Shown one piece after another: positions 40,486 to 51,000 of a DNA stretch of 64,000 nt. This DNA comes from Mucilaginibacter arboris (lineage in GTDB: Bacteria; Bacteroidota; Bacteroidia; Sphingobacteriales; Sphingobacteriaceae): contig NZ_WPIK01000003.1 of assembly GCF_009754915.1 (NCBI RefSeq), positions 248,001-312,000 of the forward strand, in the 5' to 3' direction. Every line of letters begins with the position of its first letter. The first letter of the stretch is position 1. The notes beneath the pieces are model-generated. The model did no database searches and had not been told where the DNA came from. It was given only the letters and a program-made list of their open reading frames with translations. The position numbers and the translations under genes were made by a program.

Positions 40486-43152
40486 TTATTGTAAGATCAA
40501 GAATTTTAAACTAACAGTTCTATTAACAATGTTATGAGGAATAATCTTGTACTCCCATTTTTTACCATCATGTTTTGTTGTGTATTCTGATGCATACTTG
40601 CAATACTTTTCTGCCGCAATCTTTTTTGCTAAAACCTCATCTGCTTCTACCTGGTTAAACATTTTTGTTTCGAGCATATAAATTGTGTCAGCTGTTTCAA
40701 CGATAAAATCTGGTTCATATCGTTTAGAATTGTTATCCCAATAGATACGAAATTGATTACGAGCAGGTCTAAGCCATTTTAACACTGCCTGATCGTTTTC
40801 TAATATAAAAGCCAAATGCTGTTCTGTTTTAGAATCAAATTTATACTCGAAATGGCAGGCTTTTGTAAATCCTCTGAAAATGTATTTTGTAATTGCACCT
40901 GTTGGTTGTACCGTTTCCCTATAATCTTTGTGTCCATTATTGATTAAAGCTGAGAAATTCCATGGTTCAATTGCTACAAAAGGAAAAATCTTTGGTTCCG
41001 GGTAATCAGGTTCGATAAGTTTAAAGTTGGCTTTCATTTGCCAATAAACCTTTTCGGCAATTGCAGCTTTAAATTGAAAGATTACCTGATCGATATCAGC
41101 GGGATTTGAAAGGTTTGCTTGTAAAGCCTTGTAAGCCTGACCAGCTAATTTATATAGTAAATCTGCATTTTCATCGTAATCAATCTCCGGATAATTAATA
41201 ACCTCAGCAATAATCGTTTTTACAGAATTGCCATAATAACCGCTGCTGCGCGCCGACAATGTTTCTATCTGATTATCCTTCAAACCCATTCTTATGATTT
41301 CCTGATCTAATGCCTGATAAGTTAAACCGGTAGTATCTAAATTAAAATCAGTAAAATAAGCTTGTACATCACCAAGGACTAAATCCATCCTTGGTATTTC
41401 GATAATGTTATTTTTATAATCTGTCACTATTGATTTATAAATAACTTTTGCTTCTTCTAAAATTTGTTTGGCAAATAGATTGCCTTGGCCTCTGTTCAGG
41501 TTTGTTTCGACTTGTGCTATAACCTTTCTCTCAACTTCATCTTTCTTTAAATCATCTACTTTATTTATACCTAACATTGAACTAAAATCAGGTAATACAT
41601 TAATAATGGCTTGTTTTGCATCAAGCGTATTTTGTGCCTGCTGCTTTTGCTGAACGTCAGCTATTTTATTTACTTCCTGCTGTTCTGTATCTAATTTAGT
41701 TTGAACAACTGTTTTTGATGTTACGATTTCTGTTTTAATATTCAAGTCTTCTACAGCTATCTCTATAAAACTGAGTTTGTTTAATACAGAGTTTGGGTTT
41801 TTAGCTGCTTCAATAATACTGTCAAAATTTTCATGTGCTACAATTGTAAGTTTATCAATCTTGTCCACTCCGGTACGTTTTCCGTTGTAAGGAAGCCGCA
41901 ATCCTCTGCCAATGGTTTGTTCTACCAGTACGGAAGCATTTGCAGCCCGAAGCGGCACAATGGTATATAAGTTGGTAACATCCCAACCTTCCTTCAGCAT
42001 GTTAACATGGATAACGATTTCGATTTCGTTATCAGTAGATTCAAGAGTTAAAAACTGTTTTTCAATGTCTTCATCCCGCTTTGTGGTAGAATCTATTTGC
42101 AATACTTTTCCTTTATATTCACCATCATAAAATTCCTCCGAATTAATTAGCTCAAAAATCTCTTTTGCATGAGCTATATCTTTACAAACTACCAGGATAA
42201 AAGGCTTTACTAATTTTACTGCTTCGTTTAAGGCATATATTTCTAATTCCTTTTTAGTATCCTGATGAATGCTGATCGCATCTTCCAACTTTATAATTTC
42301 TAATTGTCTTTCGTCAATTCCTTTAGCATCAAAATTTTTCCGTTTGGCGATTGCAGGGTTCTTTACATACTTACCATCAGCCAATGCCTGCGCTAAAGAA
42401 TATTCATAAACTACGTTTTTAAAATAATTCCCTTTTTCATCAATTGGTGTAGCGGTTAATTCTAAACCTAAAACTGGCTTTAATTCATTAATGGCATTTT
42501 TAGATGCATCTGCATGGTAACGGTGTGCTTCATCCATCAAGATTACCAGATCATCCAAATTTGAAAGATATTCCCAGTAAGATTGCCCCAAATATTCCGA
42601 CAACCGTTTAATACGCGGAGCCAAACTCACGCCATCTTTTTTGCCGCCTTTATTGTCTGAATTAAATTTTGAAATATTGAAGATGTTGATCCGTATTTCA
42701 CTATCACCAAACAAAGCGCCCTGTTGTGTATAATTATCGCCGGTGATGATAATTGGCCGGTTATGTACAAACTCAGAAATACCGTTAAATACATACTTGT
42801 GATAAGCAGGATTGCCAAAATCTTCAATCAGTTTATCGTAAATGGTTAAGTTGGGAGCTAAAACAAAGAAGTTCCGGATTCCCTTTTCCAAGTACAAATA
42901 AGCAATACAAGCACCCATTAAACGGGTTTTGCCTACGCCTGTTGCAATAGAAAAAGCAAGTGATGGAAAGGTCCTTTCAAAATCTTTGCATCCCGGAAAT
43001 TGGACTTGTACTTTACTTAATTCTTCAGCAAGGTTTGCTTCTTTTAGCAGGGAAATTTCATCAGTTATACTTACAACTATATCTAATGCTTTTTGCAGTG
43101 GTTCCCGTAAAGATAAGCGTTGTTTTATATTGTTTGCAATCGTGTTCATCAA
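40486..43152 (-). CDS. res: Type III restriction-like Res subunit (DEAD/DEAH helicase-nuclease)
   Basis: An 888-residue protein: SF2 helicase with Walker A SIATGVGKTRLM (about residue 70), VILMDEAHRYHADA (DEAH, about 209) and LELTATP, then motif V-VI region MLKEGWDV and QTIGRGLRLPY. A long middle region follows, and the C-terminus has a PD-(D/E)XK-type nuclease pattern, YEPDFIVETADTIYMLETK (about 830). It resembles Res subunits of type III restriction enzymes. It lies three bases after the methyltransferase gene. Two candidate starts (MMNTIANN) are adjacent. Confidence 0.88.
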   Translation of the reverse strand: MMNTIANNIKQRLSLREPLQKALDIVVSITDEISLLKEANLAEELSKVQVQFPGCKDFERTFPSLAFSIATGVGKTRLMGACIAYLYLEKGIRNFFVLAPNLTIYDKLIEDFGNPAYHKYVFNGISEFVHNRPIIITGDNYTQQGALFGDSEIRINIFNISKFNSDNKGGKKDGVSLAPRIKRLSEYLGQSYWEYLSNLDDLVILMDEAHRYHADASKNAINELKPVLGLELTATPIDEKGNYFKNVVYEYSLAQALADGKYVKNPAIAKRKNFDAKGIDERQLEIIKLEDAISIHQDTKKELEIYALNEAVKLVKPFILVVCKDIAHAKEIFELINSEEFYDGEYKGKVLQIDSTTKRDEDIEKQFLTLESTDNEIEIVIHVNMLKEGWDVTNLYTIVPLRAANASVLVEQTIGRGLRLPYNGKRTGVDKIDKLTIVAHENFDSIIEAAKNPNSVLNKLSFIEIAVEDLNIKTEIVTSKTVVQTKLDTEQQEVNKIADVQQKQQAQNTLDAKQAIINVLPDFSSMLGINKVDDLKKDEVERKVIAQVETNLNRGQGNLFAKQILEEAKVIYKSIVTDYKNNIIEIPRMDLVLGDVQAYFTDFNLDTTGLTYQALDQEIIRMGLKDNQIETLSARSSGYYGNSVKTIIAEVINYPEIDYDENADLLYKLAGQAYKALQANLSNPADIDQVIFQFKAAIAEKVYWQMKANFKLIEPDYPEPKIFPFVAIEPWNFSALINNGHKDYRETVQPTGAITKYIFRGFTKACHFEYKFDSKTEQHLAFILENDQAVLKWLRPARNQFRIYWDNNSKRYEPDFIVETADTIYMLETKMFNQVEADEVLAKKIAAEKYCKYASEYTTKHDGKKWEYKIIPHNIVNRTVSLKFLILQ

Positions 43153-43155
43153 GGC

Positions 43156-44811
43156 TTATTCGAAAAGGGATTGCTGGTTTTTTGATTTCTTTTTGCTTTT
43201 CTGGTCAGCTATTTCCTGTACAGAAATGGTAGCTTCATTTTCTTCGGATGCTTCTTTTACCGGCATATTTACAATGTTCAAACTGTAATCATCTTTGCCA
43301 AATTCGCAGCGGCCCAATAGCATTTGCGGAATTTTTTTGATGCTGATATTGGCATATTTGTTTTTGCAACCTTGTTGAAAAGCTTTGCAGCAGATTAAAA
43401 GCGTTTCGCCGGCTTGCATTTCGTTATGGATGCGGTCGAGGCTTTCTACAGTTAAAAACTGCGTGGTGGTAAATATAAAATCCTGTTCGGCGGATTGCCC
43501 TTGTTTCCAATAAACGTGTTGGTGTGGCTGGTAACGAAAGCCTTCCTGTTTGGCCATGGCTGCGGCCAGCATTTGTGGGTTGTATTCTTTGGAGATAATC
43601 CAGTTGCCGTATTGGTCCTGGTTGAGCAGGGAAGGTGCCAAAGTGTAAAATTTAAAACCGCCGCCGCCTTGCCAATTTACGGCTTTGCTAATTCCGCCTT
43701 GCTCACCATCAACTACTTGTTTTAAACGCGGGTAACAATGTGTTTTGGCATGTTCTCCTAATTCGATACCGATCCATTTTCTGCCCATTTTGTGCGCCAC
43801 GGCTGCTGTTGTACCTGAACCGAGAAAAGAATCAAGAACAAGATCATTAGGCTTGGTACTTAATTCTAAAATTCGTTGAATTAAACGTTCTGGTTTAGGT
43901 GTTGCAAATACATTATCAGAATTGAATTGTTTAGCTTCTTTTTTTGCATCTTGATTATCACCAACTTCAACACGAAACCAAATCGTTTTAGACACAATCC
44001 CATCTTGCACTTCTGATAGAAACTTTTTTACTGAGGGAACATTGTTTCCAGATTCTCCAAACCAAATTCTATTATCCTTAATTAAAACTTCAAACCTTTC
44101 TTTTGAAGTTACCCAACAACGACTTTGTGGAGGTTTAACGATTCTTCCAGAAGGTAAAGTTATTGGATAATCATTTGTGACAGAATAGGTCTTCACAGAA
44201 AAATCTGCTGCTTTCCAAACACCTCTTAAATCACTATCTGGATTCTTATACCTAGCATTCATTTCATCTGTTCTTGGTAACAAAAATGGCCGCCAGACTT
44301 CTTTACTCTTCGCATAAACTAAAATGTGATCATGGCTATCAGACATCCATTTAGCATCATTTTGAGGTGAATATTTTTTTTCCCAAATAACATTGGAAAC
44401 AAAGTTTATTCGGCCAAAAACTTCATCACAAAGCACTTTTAAATAATGGCTTTCGTCATCATCAATACTAATCCACATTGATCCTTCATCTGATAATAGA
44501 TTGCGGAGAATAGTTAAGCGAGGTTTTATTAAATTCAGCCATAAAGAATGCTCAATTCCGTCATCATAATGTTCAAAAGCATTGCCCGTATTATATGGAG
44601 GATCGATGTAAATACATTTTATTTTCCCTGCGTAATCCTGTTCTAATGCTTTTAAGGCTAAAAGGTTATCGCCGTGAATAATCATATTTTGCGTATCTGC
44701 ATCACCATAAGAATATTCAGGGTTTTCAATCAATATGCGTGGTTCCAGCTTCGGTTCTTCACCTTTGCCAATCCAGGTCAGTTCTAATTTCTGGTGTTTT
44801 TGTTTCGGCAT
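43156..44811 (-). CDS. mod: Type III-like DNA adenine methyltransferase (Mod)
   Basis: A 551-residue N6-adenine methyltransferase of the beta class. Motif IV IYIDPPYNTGN (about residue 69) comes before the target-recognition region, and motif I LDSFLGSGTTAAVAHKMG (about 317) comes after it, followed by WIGIELG. This order and the long recognition domain match type III Mod proteins. It sets the methylation that would protect the host from the neighbouring Res protein. It is preceded by the SNF2-type helicase (3 bp) and followed by res (3 bp). No simple-sequence repeat that would give phase variation is visible. A motif copy (43248-43261) encodes VKEAS near the C-terminus. Confidence 0.92.
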   Translation of the reverse strand: MPKQKHQKLELTWIGKGEEPKLEPRILIENPEYSYGDADTQNMIIHGDNLLALKALEQDYAGKIKCIYIDPPYNTGNAFEHYDDGIEHSLWLNLIKPRLTILRNLLSDEGSMWISIDDDESHYLKVLCDEVFGRINFVSNVIWEKKYSPQNDAKWMSDSHDHILVYAKSKEVWRPFLLPRTDEMNARYKNPDSDLRGVWKAADFSVKTYSVTNDYPITLPSGRIVKPPQSRCWVTSKERFEVLIKDNRIWFGESGNNVPSVKKFLSEVQDGIVSKTIWFRVEVGDNQDAKKEAKQFNSDNVFATPKPERLIQRILELSTKPNDLVLDSFLGSGTTAAVAHKMGRKWIGIELGEHAKTHCYPRLKQVVDGEQGGISKAVNWQGGGGFKFYTLAPSLLNQDQYGNWIISKEYNPQMLAAAMAKQEGFRYQPHQHVYWKQGQSAEQDFIFTTTQFLTVESLDRIHNEMQAGETLLICCKAFQQGCKNKYANISIKKIPQMLLGRCEFGKDDYSLNIVNMPVKEASEENEATISVQEIADQKSKKKSKNQQSLFE

Positions 44812-44814
44812 TCT

Positions 44815-47724
44815 TTAAATCAATTTCCACTTAATGGTAAATAGTTCTTTGGTTCCCACTTTTTGCTGTAAGCGTTTTTCTACGTCGCTAAGTAAGGTTT
44901 CTTTCTTCTCGTCAATTTCATCCTGGGCTTCATATAGAATGCGTCTTTTATCGCCTCTTTTTTTCTCCAGGTCTTTAATTTGCCTTTGCGCTTTTACTTT
45001 TTCTTCCAGGTTAAGCATTTTTTTAGCTTCGGCTTTGCGTAGTTTTATTTCGGCATCAAAATCTTCTATTTCTTTTTGCAGTCCAATTTTCATATCGTCT
45101 GCCCATTGATCAAGTTTCTCGATCTCCACATCAAAAAATTCCCGGTTTCTTTTCGTGTTTTTCTCAACCAGATTTTCCTGCTCGTTGATAAAAATTTCTT
45201 TAAAATGGTTTTTAGTATGATATGGAAGATTGCATTCTTCTCCTTCGGTTGCCGTTAACGAAAAGAAGCGTGCAGATAAACCGGATTCGATAACTTCACC
45301 GTCATCGGTTGTATTAGCGATAACGATATAATCTTCTTCATCAAAAGCGGAAATGGTAATCAGCGAAAGCTGCATCCAGCCTTGTTTGCCAATAAAGTTT
45401 TCTAATGGCGTGCTAACCGTTTGATTTTTAGGATATTCAAAAACTAATTCTTTTGCTACAGTAATACTGTTTTTACAGGCAATTAATAGGCGTTGCGCTA
45501 ATGGATGGCCAACGCGGTAAATGTTGGTATCATCCGGAACATACACTTCCGACTTTTTCTGGCCTTCTTTAGGCTTCAAAACCATATACGGGCCGGGATG
45601 AATATTTTCGGCAGGAAACGGGTTTTTGTTTAATGTAAAAGCATAATTTTCATTGCTAAAAGAAGCATGTCCGTTTAGGTAATATTTGGTTACTTCCCAT
45701 AAATTACGCTCAAAAATATTTAGGTAACCTTTGGTTTTTTCGTAATCTATTCGCAGTTTTTCTCTTACTTCTTCATCAATATTTTCTAAAAGCCTTTTTT
45801 TTGTATCTTCAATACGTTCGGTAATGTCATCTTTTAATTCGTCTTGCAGCTCATCAAAAGCCTGTTCTATACTTGCCGGATCCCTGCAATCGTTATAAAT
45901 TTTGGCAATCCTTTTTTCAAAATCAATTCCGCTTCCAATACTGCCTAAAACCTCATCACTCGCCCCAAAAACGCCATCAAATAGTTTAAACTTTTTATCC
46001 AGCAGTTCATACACTCTTTTATCGGCAGCGTTGGCTTTATTTAAAAAGTTAACCACAACCACGTCGTATAACTGCCCGTAACGATGGCAGCGGCCTATGC
46101 GTTGCTCTATACGTTGTGGGTTCCAGGGCAAATCATAATTAACCACCAAAGAGCAAAACTGCAGGTTTATGCCTTCAGCAGCAGCTTCTGTAGCAATCAT
46201 GATGGTAGCTTCATCCCTAAAATAATCTACTAAAGCAGCTCTTTTGTCCGCAGTAGGAGAGCCGGTAATCCTGTCCGTGCCTTTGTGTTTTTCGAGCCAG
46301 TTGCGATAAATATTGTTTGAATTTTTATCGTTGTTTGTGCCGTTAAAAAGTATGACTTCTCCTTCGTATCCTTTGCCTGGTTCGGATAAAAGGTTAAATA
46401 AATATTCCTGTGTCCGTTTTGATTCTGTAAAAATCAGAGCTTTTTTATTGGCACCTAATTCGGATAATTTTTCAAAGCCTTTGTTTAATGCTGTAAACAG
46501 TTTTTCGGCTTTTGTATTAAATGGGATGTTATCGGCCAGGTCACGAAATGATTTTAGGTCATTTATTTCATCTTTAATTTGTGCAACTGCTTCGTCTGAT
46601 AGTTCAACTGCCGTATTATCCGGAAAATTGTCTTCGTCTGCTTCTGCAGTCCATTCATCTTTTATCTCATCAAATAATTCATAATCGCTTTCGACGCGCT
46701 CCTCAAATATATGCTCCGAAATTTTATCTTCCAGCCTGTTTGCTAAAGCACTAAGTGTACCTGATATGGCATAGGAAGAAGAAGCCAAAAGCTTTCTTAA
46801 TATTAAGGTAATAAGCTGTCTTTGGCCTACCGGTAAAGCAAATAATACATCTCTTTGCAAGTAATCCGACACTAAATCGTAAAGTTTTTGCTCATTTTCA
46901 GAAGGAAAGAATTCCTCAACAATGGCATAACGATTGGTGTAATTGATGTACTCTTTAACCTGCCTTCTTAAAGTTCGCTGGCAAACAGGTTGCAGCCTTT
47001 CTCTTAAAGTATCAAAATTTTCTTTGTCTGCTAATCTTGAAAACTGACTTTTAAAGCTTTTTAAATCACCAAAAACGTAATCATCAATTATGCTTACTAA
47101 TCCGTATAGTTCTAAAATCGAATTTTGAAGTGGTGTTGCTGTAAGCAGTACTTTTTTTCTTTCAGATAAGGCATTTTTAATAGCATTTCCAATCTTATTA
47201 GAAGCTTTGTAAACATTTCTTAATCGGTGCGCTTCATCAATTATTACTAAGTCCCAGGTAACTTTTTTTAAATAAAATTCTTTATTCCTGGCAAAGTGGT
47301 AAGAACAAATAACAATTTTATTTTCCTGGTTAAAAGGATTAGCTACGCCATCTTTAATCATTTGGTTAAACGACTTTGCTTCCAAAATAACAGAAGGAAG
47401 AAAAAATTTGTCCATCAGCTCCTGGTTCCATTGTTTACGAAGATTAGAAGGTGCAATGATTAAAAGTCTTTGTTTTTTTTCTGCCCAATTTTGGGAAAGT
47501 ATAATACCAGCTTCAATTGTTTTGCCTAAACCTACTTCATCAGCTAATATCGCCCCATTAGAAAGCGGAGATTTAAACGCGAACAAAGCGGCATCTACCT
47601 GATGTGGATTTAAGTCGACTTGGGCGTCTTGCAGAGAAGCAGTAAATTTGTTTATATCATTTGCCGGCTTTCTTATAGTTAAATCATAAGCTAAAAATTT
47701 AGCATGATAAGCGGTTAAATTCAT
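44815..47724 (-). CDS. SNF2-type DEAD/DEAH helicase of the restriction operon
   Basis: A 969-residue protein, first gene of the operon. SF2/SNF2 motifs: LADEVGLGKTIEAGIIL (Walker A, about residue 58), LVIIDEAHRLRN (DEAH, about 163), LLTATPLQNS, then ALIFTESKRTQEYL, IMIATEAAAEGINLQFC and NPQRIEQRIGRCHRYGQ (motif VI). The C-terminal third has a RNA-polymerase-associated-like region and ends in long coiled coils (residues about 860-940, DAEIKLRKAEAKKML). Similar helicases precede Mod and Res in some bacterial defence loci and resemble DrmD of DISARM in type. A dispersed-motif copy lies at 45655-45668. Confidence 0.88.
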   Translation of the reverse strand: MNLTAYHAKFLAYDLTIRKPANDINKFTASLQDAQVDLNPHQVDAALFAFKSPLSNGAILADEVGLGKTIEAGIILSQNWAEKKQRLLIIAPSNLRKQWNQELMDKFFLPSVILEAKSFNQMIKDGVANPFNQENKIVICSYHFARNKEFYLKKVTWDLVIIDEAHRLRNVYKASNKIGNAIKNALSERKKVLLTATPLQNSILELYGLVSIIDDYVFGDLKSFKSQFSRLADKENFDTLRERLQPVCQRTLRRQVKEYINYTNRYAIVEEFFPSENEQKLYDLVSDYLQRDVLFALPVGQRQLITLILRKLLASSSYAISGTLSALANRLEDKISEHIFEERVESDYELFDEIKDEWTAEADEDNFPDNTAVELSDEAVAQIKDEINDLKSFRDLADNIPFNTKAEKLFTALNKGFEKLSELGANKKALIFTESKRTQEYLFNLLSEPGKGYEGEVILFNGTNNDKNSNNIYRNWLEKHKGTDRITGSPTADKRAALVDYFRDEATIMIATEAAAEGINLQFCSLVVNYDLPWNPQRIEQRIGRCHRYGQLYDVVVVNFLNKANAADKRVYELLDKKFKLFDGVFGASDEVLGSIGSGIDFEKRIAKIYNDCRDPASIEQAFDELQDELKDDITERIEDTKKRLLENIDEEVREKLRIDYEKTKGYLNIFERNLWEVTKYYLNGHASFSNENYAFTLNKNPFPAENIHPGPYMVLKPKEGQKKSEVYVPDDTNIYRVGHPLAQRLLIACKNSITVAKELVFEYPKNQTVSTPLENFIGKQGWMQLSLITISAFDEEDYIVIANTTDDGEVIESGLSARFFSLTATEGEECNLPYHTKNHFKEIFINEQENLVEKNTKRNREFFDVEIEKLDQWADDMKIGLQKEIEDFDAEIKLRKAEAKKMLNLEEKVKAQRQIKDLEKKRGDKRRILYEAQDEIDEKKETLLSDVEKRLQQKVGTKELFTIKWKLI

Positions 47725-47918
47725 TTTAGTAACTGCTGCTGGTGTTTGTTTCGTTATAAAGAAAAGTATAGCAGTTGCTAAAATTAGTCATTTAATCTAA
47801 TTTTTATAATTGAAATTGACCTTTCTAAATTAAGGGGAAGATTGCTATTAAAAAGTTTGGCCCTGGATTCAATTATCTATTTTTTGTTCGTTGAGCGTTT
47901 TAATGCTTAAAAATGGTT

Positions 47919-47960
47919 GATAAAAGAAGCATGGCTATCAACACTCATACTTCTTTTATC
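47919..47960. terminator. Inverted motif pair after the giant surface-protein gene
   Basis: GATAAAAGAAGCAT (47919-47932) and ATACTTCTTTTATC (47947-47960) form a stem of up to 14 bp with a 14-nt loop, 43 bp from the stop of the giant minus-strand gene. An AACTCAAAACTTACAACTC-type repeat follows (47961-47995). The rest of 47725-48002 contains no gene. Confidence 0.75.
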
Positions 47961-48002
47961 AACTCAAAACTTACAACTCATAACTCACAACCGGCAACCG
48001 AT

Positions 48003-51000
48003 TTACTTGATCAAATGGATCACGCCCGTCCGGCTTGGTGCACTGTTTTTATAGCTCATGCCCATCCATTCATTGCCATTTAAGTAAGTTGCTTCTATTT
48101 CCCAAACGTAAACACCTTGTGGTGCCGGCTGTCCGTTCATCATGCCATCCCAGCCTTCGGCAGGTTCTCCGCGTGCGGTTAGTTTGGTGGTTTCCCAGAT
48201 TACTTGTCCCCACTTATTAAATACCCGCATGTGCCAGCGTTTAATGCCCGAGCCTTTGGCTTTAAACGTAACGATCTCGTTAAATTTACTGGTTGGCATA
48301 AAGGCATTCGGTACAAAAAGCTGTCCCGGAACGCCGGTTATTTGTACGGTATGCGTAATAGAATCGGCACAGCCCTGCAAATTGTAAACAATCAATTGAA
48401 CTTTGTAAATACCCGTATCGCGGTAAGTATGTTCCGGATTTTGTTTGCTTGCACTGATGCCATCGCCAAAATTCCATTTCCATAAAATAGGGTTGTTCGT
48501 GCTTTTATCAGCAAAAGAAAAACTATAATACGGATACGCTATTACACTGTCTGGTTTTGCTGCAAAGGCTGCTTTTGGTGGAAAATAGACATTGATGTAG
48601 TTTTTCATCGTCAGGGTATCGGTACAGCCCAAACCATTTTTGGCAATTAAAGTAATGGTAAAAGGAGTATTCCGGGCAGTAAAAGTATGCGTTGGGTTAG
48701 GGGATACAGCTGTGCCGCCATCACCAAAATCCCACATATAAGTGTTATCTCCAGTAGTTTGGTTTTTAAAGTTAACGGTAAGTTGTTTACAGCCGCTTTG
48801 CACATCCGCAGTAAAGCTTGTTTTTGGCTGCGGATAAACGGTGATAGACTGATAAGTAGAAGTATCGGAACAACCGTTGGTAGCAGACAATTTTACGTTA
48901 AAAACCCCGTCTTTCAGGAAAGTATGGCTTACTACTTCCGGTGCGCTTTGCGTATTTACAATTGTGCCATCACCAAAATCATAAGTAAAATAGGTGCCGC
49001 CTTTGGTATTGTTGTAAAACTGGACTGTCCATGGTGCACAACCTGCTTTCTGGTCTCCGTTTACAACCAATTGCGGGAAAACAGAGTTTGGCGAAATGCG
49101 GATATTATATTGGGTTACACTTGTACCGCATTCATTTGTTGCAGTCATTTTAACTACATAGGTTTTGCTTACTGCAGAAGTATAAATGTGGGCAACGCCC
49201 TGGTTATCGTGGGTAACCAGGGTTTGGCCATCACCAAAATCAAAAGTATAAGTGTTGTTGGTTCCCGGAGAAGTATTGTTAAAGTTTACGGTGAAAGGAG
49301 AGCAGCCAACTGTTTTATCAGGCGTAAAAATAGAGATAGGTTTCGGCCTAACGGTTACACCGGAAGTAAACGTACGGATGCCGCAAGCTGTTAAAGCTTT
49401 CAGCGTAACGGTATAAGTAGTGTCTTTGCCATCAGTACGCGGCAGGAAAGTAACCGGCAGCGGATTTACTTGGGTCGAAGTGCTTCCGTTGCCAAAGTTC
49501 CAGGTATAAGTAGCGGCATTTTGCGGGTTGGAAGTATTGGTGAAAGTTACTGTTAATGGCCCGCATCCTTTGGTTTGATCTTGGGTGAAGCCCGCGGTTA
49601 CTTCTTTTATCGTAGTAAAAGTATGGGTAAAAGAAGCATCAGGGCAACCATATTTGCTTGAAACTACTAATTTAATCACTACCTGTTTATTATCTTCTGT
49701 AATGGTATAACCTGGAAAAGTAAAACCACTTCCAAAGAAAACACCATCTGCATACCAGGTATAAGTATTGTTGCCTGCCGCTGCAGTTGCGTTGATGTTT
49801 TGCGCATCTAATTTAAAAGGGATGCAGCCTAAATCATTTTTGTAAGTATAAGTTGCGTTGGGCAAAGGGTTAACTGTTACGGTGATAATATTACTAACGC
49901 TTTGCTGCGGGCCGTTACATAAAACCGAAGTAACAATTCTGCGGAACTGCGTAGTAACAGTTAAGCTGTTTACCTGGTAATTCGCTGTATTTGCCCCGGA
50001 AATATTTGTCCAGGTGGCACCATTATCAGTACTGCTTTGCCAGTTATAGGTGTAGTTGCCATCGGCACCGGCAGGCGCGCTTCCATTAAGCAGTTTCGGT
50101 GTATTGTTATAGCACACTTCCTGATCGCTTGCTACCGTGTTATTGGTAATTGGAGGTTGTACGATGATATAAACCGGCTGACTGATTTTAGTACAAGGGC
50201 CGGAAGTTACAATTCTTCTGATATACAAGTTTTGCGTTCCGGTGAAGGAATAATCTTTACCCGTTTGATTAGCAATAGTGGTCCAGGTAATTTGATCGGT
50301 ACTGCTTTCCCAGCTATAAACAAAGCTTCCGGTTCCACCAGTTGGCTGATCACCTAAAGCGGTAACCGTTTGTCCGTAACAAACAGCGGTGCTGTTAAAG
50401 CTGATGGTATTGGTTAAATCGCGTAAATCAGAAATTGTTACATCATCCGCAGAAGTAGAACAAGCACCTGTACTGGTAATGGTCCAGCGGAAAGTGTAAC
50501 TCTGGCCCGGCTGTAATCCGTTTACAGTTGTGTTATATTGGGTATCATCTGCAAAACCAACGCCGGTTTGTCCGGAAGTTAAAGTCCATTTTCCGGCAGA
50601 AGGGGCAGGATTGTTCCCCTTTAAAACATAGTTGCTGGCACTACAAATCTGTTCGTCTGCACCAGCGTTTGCTTGCACCGGTTGCGGCAATACGGTAACG
50701 CTTGCATCTACCGTTGGCCCTTCGCAGCCGCCCGGACTAATTGGGGTGATGTGATAAACAATCGTTGCCGCAGTAGTTAAATCAGAAATCAGGATATCAT
50801 CAATCCGTGTGGCAATTACCGGTTGTTGATTAACTGCATTTCCATAGATACCTTGTACATTAGCCGAAGTCCATTTCAGCAAAACACCCGGCGTGTTGGT
50901 AGTAAAAGTGATACCGGTAGGGCTTCCGCTGCAAATCTGGTTTCCTGAATTGGTAAGGGTTACCCTTGGAATTGGCGTAACGGTAACGGTTAGGGTGAAA

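Noticed and set aside
43156-44811. Phase-variable mod gene
   Set aside because: No simple-sequence repeat or inverted recognition-domain cassette is visible in or beside the gene.
44815-47724. A DISARM locus
   Set aside because: The helicase is DrmD-like in type, but no drmA, drmB or drmC-like gene is present.
48687-49394. A 235-codon plus-strand open frame
   Set aside because: It is antisense to the PKD repeats of the giant gene; open by codon bias of the repeats.
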